Source of the DNA: Candidatus Gastranaerophilales bacterium | GTDB taxonomy: Bacteria; Cyanobacteriota; Vampirovibrionia; Gastranaerophilales; Gastranaerophilaceae | Assembly (NCBI GenBank): GCA_944325605.1 | Contig: CALVAX010000002.1 | Span: 186,001-250,000 of the forward strand | Reading direction: 5' to 3' | DNA: 64,000 bases | Part shown: piece by piece, positions 27,861 to 36,207 of the stretch | Layout of the letters: every line of letters starts with the position of its first letter | Position numbering within the stretch: position 1 is the first letter of the stretch | The notes under the pieces: generated by a model | Seen by the model: the letters and a program-made list of their open reading frames with translations, nothing else | The model's database searches: none | What the model was told of the DNA's origin: nothing | Translations under genes and position numbers: made by a program

Positions 27861-30197
27861 ATGCAGATAACCGGAATAACATTAAAGCCATACACCCCAT
27901 TACCAAATACAACGAAGAATAATAAATTTCAGCAGACGCAATATTCAGCTCCGCAGGTTCAAAAATCGTATGTTTATTATCCGTATATTTCGTTTGCGGG
28001 CAAGACAGACGGAAATAAGAAAAATTTAGACCCTGAAGACAGTACAAAAAAACTTTTAAAATTATTTGATGATTTGTTGGTTGCCGATATGGACGGGATG
28101 GATTTAATGCAGCTGTATGAAACGCATATTATGACGCAGATGATGCAGAAAAAACAGCGGCTGCAGTCTATAGCCAAAAAAACTGACGAGTTGCAAGAAT
28201 CAACATTATTAACAAATATTGAAAAAAAACAATATTTAAACAGCCTCAAAAAAGAACTCAACTTGCTGCAAAAAAATCTTGGTAAATTTGAACCTTTTGT
28301 TCCTCCAAAACCGTTAGATCCGGATATAGATACGGTTTTGGTAAACAGATTTAAAACAGCCGTAGTAAATGACAATTTAAATCTGGATAAAGTTTATCAG
28401 GATTATTACAGCGGACTGACTCAAATATCTGATACAGAAGAATTGCGTGAAAAATATCCAAAAATAAAGCTTCCGTCACGGCCGGAGGATGTAGTATCGG
28501 AGAAAATAGTTTCCTGCCTGACCCGTGAGTTTTATGAAACAATGGACAAACTGATGCGCCGAAAAGATATTGAAGGTATCTACAATCTTTGTGACAATAA
28601 AGTCAAAGAAATAGTTAAGGCAAGTACAAATAATCCTCATGTTGTTTACAGAAAATGTTTTGAGCCGGCGGTAACTCTTATGCTTGATAAGTATGAAAAA
28701 CTACGGGATACAAATACATTTTCAACAGTTCCGCAATTCAGAAAAAATAAAAATGTTCATATTACTGAAAATGATGTCAAACTTTTGTTAGCAGATTACG
28801 ATGATTATGTGCTTTCGGTTCTCAGGCAGCAGTATCTGGAAGGTAAAAAAACTAATGAAATAACATATTCAAACGAATTTATGACAATCAATCTTTCATC
28901 ATTGCATGACAGAGCATATAAATTTGAAAAACCTTCCGAAAGAATAAAATGTATAATAAACACGGCCCGACAAATTCAAATAGCAAAACGTGATTATGAA
29001 AACTTCAGCACGGACAAACTGCGGGCAAGCTTAAATAAATCAGCGGAAAGTAAAATAGCAAACAATGAAGATATTTTTAACCGGATAGTGTCATTTGATT
29101 CCTGCAAGTTCGAACCCGGCGACAAAAAGGCAATGATAAGATTTCTTCAAATTATAGACGATTTGAAAGACGGCCGCATTTCGGAACAGGAAGCTGTCAG
29201 AGTTATTCAAACAGAAGACCTGCGCCCTTCAGAAACCGAAAAAATTAATGAGGATGAAAAGAAAAGAATCGTTGAAACTTTGAGGCTGCAACAGGAGCAG
29301 ACTGTTAAATTAAACTATTTAAGGTCACGTTTTGACAGTGCAATAAACGATTTATATTCAAATAATTTAAACGGAATAGCTTTGATATGTTCAAAATACA
29401 GACCGGAGGATTTGACATCAGTTTCAGCAGAAAATGCAGAGTTTCTGATTAAAACAATAGAATCTTCGGATTTTTCAGATACTGCTTCACTCAAAACAAA
29501 AATTAAGAACTGGGATACCTACAACTCTTATAAATCAACAGATCCGGACGGTGAAATTTTCCGGAAGGCTTTGGCTTATGCAGCGGCATCAGACGGTGAA
29601 GTTGACGAGCAAAAAGCCGGACGTTTTCTTGTTAATTCTTCGATTGTAATGAGTGCTCCTCAGAGTTATGCTTATATGGAAGACAAAGAGAAAGATTTAA
29701 TTGAAAATATTATAGACCGTTCCGCCTCTCAGGAAGATGCAATAAAATATTTGTGTAAATACAGCGAATACAAAGAACTTGATACTTATCAAAAAACTCA
29801 TCTTCAGTCATATATAGATAATTTTAATATGAAAGACAGCATAGATAAATATATTTTGAAAAGCATAGTAGAGAATGATTATGTTAATGTTGACACAACT
29901 TCAACAGTTGAATTGAATGATTCTGACACAACAGAAGCAACAATAAGTTCAAAAGCTAAAAAGCAGATTCTTGGCAAATATATGTTTCCCGGCTGTCTGG
30001 AATTTTTATGTGCTTTTGAAAAAGCCTTAACTACAGTAAGCGGAGATTGGGGCACATCAGGGATAAAGAAGGTAAATAAAAATAATAAAGCTCTTGAATA
30101 CCGGATGGAATTAAAGCTTGTAAACCATGATGACAGACTTTTTGCATCGGAAAAGGATTATTATTTTGATGTATTTTCAGACAAAGGCTTACATTAA
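27861..30197 (+). CDS. Large orphan helical protein with ISFAG motif
   Basis: A 778-residue protein starting MQITGITLKPYTPL, with a Gln/Tyr-rich leader and the S-F-A-G motif at residues 44-47. The remainder is charged and alpha-helical throughout, without signal peptide, membrane segments or cysteine clusters. Residues 570-590 (YAAASDGEVDEQKAGRF) look like an acidic EF-hand-like loop, but this is weak. A CGGAG ribosome site lies about 5 bases before ATG. It has no evident operon partner. No family recognised; the leader type suggests a lineage-specific protein class. Confidence 0.7.
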   Translation: MQITGITLKPYTPLPNTTKNNKFQQTQYSAPQVQKSYVYYPYISFAGKTDGNKKNLDPEDSTKKLLKLFDDLLVADMDGMDLMQLYETHIMTQMMQKKQRLQSIAKKTDELQESTLLTNIEKKQYLNSLKKELNLLQKNLGKFEPFVPPKPLDPDIDTVLVNRFKTAVVNDNLNLDKVYQDYYSGLTQISDTEELREKYPKIKLPSRPEDVVSEKIVSCLTREFYETMDKLMRRKDIEGIYNLCDNKVKEIVKASTNNPHVVYRKCFEPAVTLMLDKYEKLRDTNTFSTVPQFRKNKNVHITENDVKLLLADYDDYVLSVLRQQYLEGKKTNEITYSNEFMTINLSSLHDRAYKFEKPSERIKCIINTARQIQIAKRDYENFSTDKLRASLNKSAESKIANNEDIFNRIVSFDSCKFEPGDKKAMIRFLQIIDDLKDGRISEQEAVRVIQTEDLRPSETEKINEDEKKRIVETLRLQQEQTVKLNYLRSRFDSAINDLYSNNLNGIALICSKYRPEDLTSVSAENAEFLIKTIESSDFSDTASLKTKIKNWDTYNSYKSTDPDGEIFRKALAYAAASDGEVDEQKAGRFLVNSSIVMSAPQSYAYMEDKEKDLIENIIDRSASQEDAIKYLCKYSEYKELDTYQKTHLQSYIDNFNMKDSIDKYILKSIVENDYVNVDTTSTVELNDSDTTEATISSKAKKQILGKYMFPGCLEFLCAFEKALTTVSGDWGTSGIKKVNKNNKALEYRMELKLVNHDDRLFASEKDYYFDVFSDKGLH

Positions 30198-30262
30198 TAT
30201 TTTGCAAAAATAAGTAAACAAAGATTGAGATATTATTAAATGTAAAGTTTTGTTAAAACGAG

Positions 30263-30290
30263 TTTAAAATCGCTGAAATTCAGTTATAAT
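30263..30290 (+). promoter_or_regulatory. Promoter upstream of second pentanucleotide repeat
   Basis: TTTAAA (30263-30268), a 16-base spacer containing CGCTGAAA, then TATAAT (30285-30290). It matches the promoter at 2025-2053 in both boxes and in the spacer motif GCTGAAA. Confidence 0.7.
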
Positions 30291-30295
30291 CCCTC

Positions 30296-30325
30296 ATAGG
30301 ATAGGATAGGATAGGATGGGGTGGG
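30296..30325 (+). repeat. Pentanucleotide repeat (ATAGG)4 plus degenerate units
   Basis: Four perfect ATAGG units (30296-30315) are followed by ATGGG, GTGGG. The array starts five bases after the TATAAT box, the same distance as the ATGGT array at 2059, so it should be the 5' end of the transcript. Confidence 0.85.
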
Positions 30326-30391
30326 GGATATTTACATAAAATTTTTCTTTCTATAAGCTTGAAAATGTAGTTTAGAGAAAGGAGAATAGCT

Positions 30392-30643
30392 ATGTCAACA
30401 GCACAAGATCAAACATCACAGAATAGACCGGGAGAAACAACAATGCCGGAAGACGCTATCGAGATGGAAGATGGCGTTTGGGCTACACAAAATCCTGACG
30501 GTTCAATGACTGTTGCTGGGCCTAATGCCGGAGACTGGGCAGGTACATGGGAACAGGTTGACGGCCCGCAAGAAGGAGCTCAAATGGTTCCGGCCGGTGA
30601 TTGGGGCGACTTTGATGAAGATACCTACTGGGTAAAACGTTAG
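30392..30643 (+). CDS. Small acidic Trp-rich orphan protein
   Basis: An 83-residue, strongly acidic protein, rich in Gly, Trp and Asp (six Trp). The motifs GVWATQNPDGSMTVAG and DWAGTWEQVDG suggest a small beta structure. No signal peptide or membrane helix. A strong ribosome site (AAAGGAG) lies before ATG. The gene is monocistronic: promoter with pentanucleotide array upstream and terminator downstream. The promoter layout is shared with the gene at 2220. No family recognised. Confidence 0.75.
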   Translation: MSTAQDQTSQNRPGETTMPEDAIEMEDGVWATQNPDGSMTVAGPNAGDWAGTWEQVDGPQEGAQMVPAGDWGDFDEDTYWVKR

Positions 30644-30655
30644 TTTTAAATCTTT

Positions 30656-30691
30656 AAAGGGGCATTAACCAAATTAATGCTCCTTTTTAAT
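30656..30691 (+). terminator. Terminator after the acidic small gene
   Basis: A 13-bp stem (AAAGGGGCATTAA / TTAATGCTCCTTT, one G-T pair) with a 5-base loop is followed by Ts. Confidence 0.88.
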
Positions 30692-30712
30692 TTTCAGATC
30701 TGCAAAATATTT

Positions 30713-31534
30713 ATGAACACAGAAGAACTTAAAAGAAAAATTTTCTGGAAGTATTTTTTTCGAAAAGGCCGTTTTATAAATTTCAACAATCCAAAACTTT
30801 TTACAGAAAAAATTCAATGGCTGAAAGTTTACGATTGCACCCCGATTAAAACTCGACTTGCCGACAAAATTCTTGTAAGAGAATGGATTAAAGAGCAAAT
30901 AGGTGAAGAATACCTAAAAAAAATCTACGGTGTTTACGAAAAATACGAAGATATAGATTTCAAAAAACTTCCGCAGGAGTATGTAATAAAAACAAATCAC
31001 GGCTGCAAAATGCAAAGGCTTGTGATAGAAGGCGCAATTCCGGAAGAAAACTATCCTGAGATATTTAACAATTATCTCAAAACAAATTACGCCTATAAAA
31101 GCGGATATGAAATGCAATATGACAAAATAAAACCTTTGATTTTTGTTGAAGAATACATCAAAAACACAAACGAACTTTTTGAATATTTAATTTTTTGTTT
31201 TAACGGCGAACCGAAATTAATTCTTTTTGCGTCAGGCAAGCGAACCCAAAATATTTGCTGCACAATGTTTGATACAAACTGGAACAATCTTCATTTCAAT
31301 TACGGCGGAAATCTGCATGAAGAAGCTATTCCACCTCCGGAAAATTTAGATAAAATGCTTGAAATTTCAAGAAAATTGTCAAAAGATTTTAAATTTGTGC
31401 GTGTCGATCTTCATAATATAAACGGCAAAATTTATTTTGGGGAAATGACTTTTACACCCGCAAGCGGATATATGAAATTCTCAAACCCGAAATACGATAG
31501 AATTCTCGGCGATATGCTGGATTTGAATTTATAA
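30713..31534 (+). CDS. TupA-like ATP-grasp protein
   Basis: A 273-residue protein of the TupA-like ATP-grasp family. That family is found in surface-polysaccharide loci and is thought to attach amino acids or other groups to glycans. Features: NFNNPKLFTEKIQWLKVYD near the N-terminus, KTRLADKILVREWIKE, YVIKTNHGCKMQRLV (ATP-grasp lysine strand), FVEEYI, and FKFVRVDLHNINGKIYFGEM with the metal-binding D/E residues. An ATG at 30677 lies inside the upstream terminator, so ATG 30713 is preferred. It stands alone here rather than in a polysaccharide cluster. Confidence 0.8.
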   Translation: MNTEELKRKIFWKYFFRKGRFINFNNPKLFTEKIQWLKVYDCTPIKTRLADKILVREWIKEQIGEEYLKKIYGVYEKYEDIDFKKLPQEYVIKTNHGCKMQRLVIEGAIPEENYPEIFNNYLKTNYAYKSGYEMQYDKIKPLIFVEEYIKNTNELFEYLIFCFNGEPKLILFASGKRTQNICCTMFDTNWNNLHFNYGGNLHEEAIPPPENLDKMLEISRKLSKDFKFVRVDLHNINGKIYFGEMTFTPASGYMKFSNPKYDRILGDMLDLNL

Positions 31535-31566
31535 ATTAATATCAACAAAATTTTATAAAACAAAAA

Positions 31567-32127
31567 CTATTTCTTTTTAGCCCAGACCATGCGGCTGCAG
31601 TCTTCAGATACAAGTTTGAAATCGTGCTTCAGGTAAAATCTGATGGCAGAGGATGACGCAAGCAGGCTGATTTTGTTGTTAATATCTTTTAAGTAGTTAA
31701 GAATTGCGCTGCCTATATTTTTGACACTCCTCTGTCCGTAAGAATACACCAGACAAGGATCTGTCTGTAAATACATAAGTTTAATTTCGCCGTTTTTGAT
31801 TTTTAAAATTTCGGCAACCCCCAGAACTTCGTCGGCATCAATTTCTTCAAAATTTCCAGCCTGTTTGGTTAATATCAATGCTCCGAAGCGTTTGTCATTT
31901 TGCCCCCGCTCATAGGCGAGTTTTGCATCATAGCTCATGTTGTTGACATAACTGTCGCCGCCAAATGATTTTGCAATTTCTTCTATAGCGTTCACATCCT
32001 TAATGTTATGCGACTCAAGCTCTACCAGATTGGCATAAGCAGGTTTGTAATTTTTTTCTTTATAAGAATATTTTAGGACAGGCAGTTTTTTAATAAAATT
32101 TCCGCCGAAGGAGATATTGTTATTCAT
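31567..32127 (-). CDS. GNAT-like acyltransferase with SFGG motif
   Basis: A protein of about 186 residues starting MNNNISFGGNFIKK; ATG 32127 is preceded directly by an in-frame GTG. The S-F-G-G motif is at residues 6-9. The body resembles a GNAT N-acyltransferase: a LGVAEILKIKNGEIKLMYLQTDP strand pair, YGQRSVKNIGSAILNYLKD in place of the acetyl-CoA loop, and SSSAIRFYLKHDFKLVSED, the usual GNAT end. The CoA-binding loop is not canonical, so activity is uncertain. It is convergent with the TupA-like gene. Confidence 0.65.
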   Translation of the reverse strand: MNNNISFGGNFIKKLPVLKYSYKEKNYKPAYANLVELESHNIKDVNAIEEIAKSFGGDSYVNNMSYDAKLAYERGQNDKRFGALILTKQAGNFEEIDADEVLGVAEILKIKNGEIKLMYLQTDPCLVYSYGQRSVKNIGSAILNYLKDINNKISLLASSSAIRFYLKHDFKLVSEDCSRMVWAKKK

Positions 32128-32312
32128 CACAATATTACAAAAACGCCTGAAAAAATTTTTTGCTAGGGTTTAAGAAAAATATATACTTATCTGCTATAAA
32201 CTTCGCCGAGAAAATCCTGCCAGTAATTTTTTCCGGCTTTAGTCGGGTGAGTGTCTGTCAGTGCATAATAAGAAGTAGGATGTGGTAAATCTATGATTTA
32301 CCGCATCCTGCT

Positions 32313-32416
32313 GACTTCCCTAAAGAAGTCTTTTTATTACGCGTGGAGACTCTGCCGAGCAAAACGATTATGTATCGTTTTGCGAGAGGGGAGAACCCCC
32401 GTCGGGAGTGAGATAT
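32313..32416 (-). repeat. Solitary copy of the 122-bp repeat family
   Basis: It contains the GACTTC/GAAGTC hairpin, ATTACGCGTGGAGACTCTGCC and the stem AAAACGATT/ATCGTTTTG, and ends GGGAGTGAGATAT. It matches the tandem units at 34613-34932 apart from a few changes in hairpin loops (TATG for TGAG, TAAA for CGAA). Here no tRNA gene is adjacent, so the element is dispersed. Confidence 0.85.
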
Positions 32417-32507
32417 TGTATGATAACTGGGAGTTTAAAAAGGACTATCCATAGTTATAATTATTTAAGATTTTTTTAATAAAAAAATACCTGCTTTTGC
32501 AGTAAGT

Positions 32508-32562
32508 AGGTCAGCATTACTATGCTGACCTCTAATTTAATCGTCGGATTAGTAAATCCGAC
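32508..32562. repeat. Paired 20-24-bp palindromes
   Basis: AGGTCAGCAT-TACT-ATGCTGACCT and GTCGGATT-AGTA-AATCCGAC are two hairpins with similar design (GTC stem end, four-base loop made of T/A/C/G ending TA). They are 11 bases apart. Confidence 0.75.
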
Positions 32563-32701
32563 CTGCTTTCTAACCTACGGGCTTTACTAAACTGCAACAG
32601 AATGGAGTCGTAGTAATAAATGTTTACAAAGTAGCAAAAAATTTTTATCACTTAACTTTGAATAAAAAAGTATTAATCAATACTGAAAGGATAGTAATGT
32701 A

Positions 32702-34264
32702 ATGGAAATTAGAGTATTCCCGTATAGAATAGGAAAAACTTCATATACTGCACCTAAAAAGATGGAAACAACTCAACAGCTAAAATACTTAAATGACACA
32801 GTAAGTTTCCGCGGTCAAGATATAAACATGGATAATCTACCCCAAACAACTCTATATCAGCTTGATACATTGAAAGAATCTTTAGACACAACAGCTGCAA
32901 AAGAAGAAAATATTATAAAAAAACAACTTGCAAATTTTATATTAAATGCAAGTAATATTCCACTACAAATGAAACTTGACAAATTAAACTTTTTAGATTA
33001 CCACCACACTGTTTCAGCATCAGGAAACACAGACAGTGATACAATACTCAACAGAGTATCCAGAGGCAATAAAGTTTATTACGAGTTGAATATTAATGAT
33101 AAAAATAAACAAAAAATAATTTTTGACGGTGATAACGTATTAATAAAAGATAATGCGAATATCAGTAACAAAAACAGAATACAAGATATAAAATCAGCGC
33201 TGGATAAATTGTTCTACAGTCAACTTAGTCAAACTGCAAATAATATACTAAAAACACATTTAAATAAACTTTACTCCGATGATATAAGAGATGCTTATAT
33301 GGGGGAGAAATTCAACAGATGCTACCCAGTTACAACTTTTGTATTGGAGGAGACTAATACAGGCAAACAAGCTGTAATTAAAACAATTCAAAACAATACG
33401 CGCCATAAACTTCTGGATGCAGAAAACAATATTAAAATCAAATACTACCCTGAAGATAAGTCTTCTGAAGTATTTTTCGATTTAGGGAAATCAAAAATTC
33501 ATACATTTCATGACAGTACCGGTAAATTAATAAAATATGGAATAATCGACGTAACTAAAGAAACCGAATTTACACTGAACCCGGACACCACTATAAAACA
33601 AAAAACAGAAATAGAAAGGGAGAACAAAACTAATTTATGTACGAACGAAAAAGAATATGAATATTTTAGTAATGGACAACTAAAACGCATTAAAGAAACA
33701 AAAAAATTGCCTGACATTAAAAATCCTCAGAATTCTAATAGCACAAGAATACATAGTCACTATATCAGTGATGAAAAAATTTATGATGAAAACAGCAATT
33801 TAAAAGAGCATAATATTAAAGAATTCGGTGAGTATGACCTCGATCTTGACAATGATTATCAAGAAACTTTAATGCATATTGAATACGACGATGATGGAAA
33901 CATTAAAACAAAACAACTGTCCGGTCTGGTAAAAGTACCTTCTGTAAACATATCAACCTGCAGATTACCTGAAATAAATCTTGATAATCCTGACAACATA
34001 CTTACAATCCATAGAGATGACAAATACCATGAGATAAAGAATGGCAAGAAAGTCAAAAGAACAGATGAAGATCGTGAATTTATCAAATACAATGTAGTTT
34101 ATTATCCTGACGGAAAAACTCCAAAATCTATAGAATGCAGAGATAATAACGGCTGCTGGGAAAAAAGAACATTCAAAAAGACTTTTTATCCGACAGGACA
34201 GTTGAGATCAGAAGAATATCCGCACAATAAAATAGAATATCTCCCTGACGGTTCGGTATTTTAA
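32702..34264 (+). CDS. MORN-like repeat protein with SFRG motif
   Basis: A 520-residue protein starting MEIRVFPYRIGKTS, with S-F-R-G at residues 35-38. The N-terminal half is helical and charged. The C-terminal half carries spaced MORN-variant-like units of the form [YF]-x-x-x-G-x-[LI]-[KR]: YFSNGQLKRIKE, YDDDGNIKTKQ, YYPDGKTPKSIE, FYPTGQLRSEEY and YLPDGSVF at the very end. Such repeats form beta-hairpin stacks used in protein contacts. No signal peptide or membrane segment. A ribosome site (AAAGGATAG) precedes ATG. Function unknown. Confidence 0.75.
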   Translation: MEIRVFPYRIGKTSYTAPKKMETTQQLKYLNDTVSFRGQDINMDNLPQTTLYQLDTLKESLDTTAAKEENIIKKQLANFILNASNIPLQMKLDKLNFLDYHHTVSASGNTDSDTILNRVSRGNKVYYELNINDKNKQKIIFDGDNVLIKDNANISNKNRIQDIKSALDKLFYSQLSQTANNILKTHLNKLYSDDIRDAYMGEKFNRCYPVTTFVLEETNTGKQAVIKTIQNNTRHKLLDAENNIKIKYYPEDKSSEVFFDLGKSKIHTFHDSTGKLIKYGIIDVTKETEFTLNPDTTIKQKTEIERENKTNLCTNEKEYEYFSNGQLKRIKETKKLPDIKNPQNSNSTRIHSHYISDEKIYDENSNLKEHNIKEFGEYDLDLDNDYQETLMHIEYDDDGNIKTKQLSGLVKVPSVNISTCRLPEINLDNPDNILTIHRDDKYHEIKNGKKVKRTDEDREFIKYNVVYYPDGKTPKSIECRDNNGCWEKRTFKKTFYPTGQLRSEEYPHNKIEYLPDGSVF

Positions 34265-34612
34265 CGTGCCGACCATATATTAAAATCCCAAAATAACGAC
34301 GAACACTCAATACATATAACAATTTAAATACTCTATTTAATACGACTTTGCTCAACCGACAGACCTCATCACATAAAATAAAAATAGGTTTGATAATATC
34401 AGACCCATCTTAAATGGAGGAGGTGGTGTGGTTGTCTTGCTCTCTCGCGTTTAACGGGTCTTCGGTTGACGGCTTCACAAATTAAATTTATTCAGCCGTC
34501 AATCTTCCGCCCTCAGCTCGCTCGCGCTCGAACCTTATGCAGGCTTACGCATGCTGCTTCTCATCCCAATACACACAATAAAAAAGAGATAGAAAAAATC
34601 TATCTCTTTTTT
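34265..34612. other. Intergenic region with hairpins
   Basis: No gene in about 350 bases. It contains a 9-bp inverted repeat TTGACGGCT/AGCCGTCAA (34466-34474 and 34494-34502) and GC-rich CGCTCGCTCGCGCTCGAACC. It also has a perfect terminator-like hairpin AAAAAGAGATAG/CTATCTCTTTTT (34581-34611) that abuts the tandem repeat. On the minus strand this hairpin would end any transcript of the repeat array. Confidence 0.7.
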
Positions 34613-34932
34613 ATTACGCGTGGAGACTCTGCCGAGCAAAACGATTGAGTATCGTTTTGCGAGAGGGGAGAACCCCCGTCGGGAGTGAGATATCCCTCCT
34701 TAAAAAAAAAAGACTTCCCGAAAGAAGTCTTTTTATTACGCGTGGAGACTCTGCCGAGCAAAACGATTGAGTATCGTTTTGCGAGAGGGGAGAACCCCCG
34801 TCGGGAGTGAGATATCCCTCCTTAAAAAAAAAAGACTTCCCGAAAGAAGTCTTTTTATTACGCGTGGAGACTCTGCCGAGCAAAACGATTGAGTATCGTT
34901 TTGCGAGAGGGGAGAACCCCCGTCGGGAGTGA
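34613..34932 (-). repeat. 122-bp tandem repeats related to tRNA-Arg 3' end and terminator
   Basis: ATTACGCGTGGAGACTCTGC recurs at 34613, 34735 and 34857, an exact 122-bp period. The third unit stops at 34932, where the transposon begins; its missing 46 bases lie at 50307-50352, beyond the transposon. On the minus strand each unit reads TCTCCACGCGTAAT then the GACTTC/GAAGTC terminator hairpin, the same as the end and terminator of tRNA-Arg at 50355. It also carries a stem GCAAAACGAT-ACTCA-ATCGTTTTGC and a GGGG-TTCT-CCCC hairpin. Confidence 0.95.
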
Positions 34933-35167
34933 TGTAAAGAAACACCTTAAATGGTTGTTTGTAACATATAATTTGATTATTTAATAAAACTCAAAATATT
35001 TACATATTTAGTTTATACATACGCTAAATTTTTCCAATAGTAGTAAAAGATTAAAGCTAGACTATCTAATATATATGTCATGATTTTAATAATATATTTT
35101 GTAACTATATTATAAATAACTAGAAAATAACATATTTTTAGGAAATTGAAGTGTTTGTATAAAATAT
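34933..35167. other. Left transposon end, non-coding
   Basis: About 235 very AT-rich bases between the left terminus and darG. By analogy with Mu it should hold transposase-binding sites, but no repeated site could be defined by eye. Confidence 0.5.
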
Positions 35168-36190
35168 TTATACCCATGCTTGTTGAATTAAAACATTATA
35201 TGCAATTTCAATTTGTTTTTTTGAAAATTTTTGTTTTTTAACGTTCCAAGAGTATACCGCTGATATTAAATCATTTAATTCTGTTTTATTTTCTTTTGAC
35301 ATTAGCCAATGCACAGTCGCCAATAATTCTAATCCAAATGGAGTTTCAAATCCGCCTACAAGTTCAGAAACTTTATTTATTTTATTAAGCAAATCTAAAT
35401 CTTTTTCTAACAATAAATGGGCGTCTTTTATAGCACCTGGTAATAGTGTAATATGTTTATCGGGTGCATCTTCACCATCATAGCCTTCAATATAATGTTT
35501 TTCTAATAAATTTAAAACATGTCTTAAATTTTGAGCATATGGACCATATAAAGCTTTTTTATAATTTAACCTTAAATTCTGCCCTGATTCTTGTAAAAAG
35601 TACATAAGCTTATGTATTTCAAGTAAAGTAATAAAAGGGTCAAGCATACTTTGTAAATAACGATTTATAAGTTCAATTAAAGCCGCTCTACTTAATGTTA
35701 ATTCTGGTACTTCTTTATTTTTTACTTGTTCTATATTATTAGCAGGTTCATAAATAACAATTTTTACATCTTGTAAATCTCCTAATACCTGCTCTATAAT
35801 AGGTTTTATTTCATCCCAATTAAGTCCTCCAAGCCCACACCCCAAAGGAGGAATTGCAATGGATTTTATTTTATAATTTATTATGTCATCTTTTAATGCA
35901 ACTAAACCTGATTTTATATCTTGTACCTTACTTTTCCCTTTCCAATGTCTTTTGGTAGGGAAATTAATTATATACTTAGGGTTAAACAAAAGTCCAGAAT
36001 TATAAATAAACATCTTGCCAGGCTCAACTTCTCCTTTATCACAAGCTTGTTTGTATGCTTTAAAATTTTCAGGATACATTTGTTTAAACTGTAATGCTAT
36101 ACCACGCCCCATAATACCAACACAGTTTACGGTATTGATAATAGCGTCTGTTTGTTCTTGTAATATATTTCCTGTTTTATATTCAAACAT
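35168..36190 (-). CDS. darG: DarG-type antitoxin (macrodomain ADP-ribosylglycohydrolase)
   Basis: A 340-residue antitoxin that removes ADP-ribose from DNA and binds the DarT toxin. Residues 1-150 form a macrodomain: INTVNCVGIMGRGIALQF at 18-34 and SIAIPPLGCGLGGLNW at 110-125 are the ADP-ribose-binding loops. Residues 170-340 form the helical C-terminal domain that in DarG inhibits DarT. The ribosome site AGAGG is 6 bases before ATG. It follows darT by 17 bases in the same operon. DarTG systems protect against phage by ADP-ribosylating phage DNA. Confidence 0.93.
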   Translation of the reverse strand: MFEYKTGNILQEQTDAIINTVNCVGIMGRGIALQFKQMYPENFKAYKQACDKGEVEPGKMFIYNSGLLFNPKYIINFPTKRHWKGKSKVQDIKSGLVALKDDIINYKIKSIAIPPLGCGLGGLNWDEIKPIIEQVLGDLQDVKIVIYEPANNIEQVKNKEVPELTLSRAALIELINRYLQSMLDPFITLLEIHKLMYFLQESGQNLRLNYKKALYGPYAQNLRHVLNLLEKHYIEGYDGEDAPDKHITLLPGAIKDAHLLLEKDLDLLNKINKVSELVGGFETPFGLELLATVHWLMSKENKTELNDLISAVYSWNVKKQKFSKKQIEIAYNVLIQQAWV

Positions 36191-36207
36191 ATTAACCTCT
36201 TTATAAA

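Larger units (their letters stand above)
32128..32701. other. Repeat-rich intergenic region
   Basis: No gene seen in about 570 bases. It holds four hairpins: GGATG-GGTAAAT inverted repeat (32278-32308), one copy of the tRNA-Arg-associated repeat (32313-32416), AGGTCAGCAT/ATGCTGACCT (32508-32531) and GTCGGATT/AATCCGAC (32543-32562). The ribosome site of the next gene (AAAGGATAG) is at its right end. Confidence 0.8.

Noticed and set aside
34613-34932. CRISPR array
   Set aside because: The units are identical over their whole 122 bp; there are no short repeats with variable spacers.
34614-34945. Two minus-strand open frames (69 and 89 codons) across the tandem repeat
   Set aside because: They only reflect the 122-bp repeat, whose three frames are all partly open. 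They lack ribosome sites and include terminator hairpins in the 'coding' sequence.
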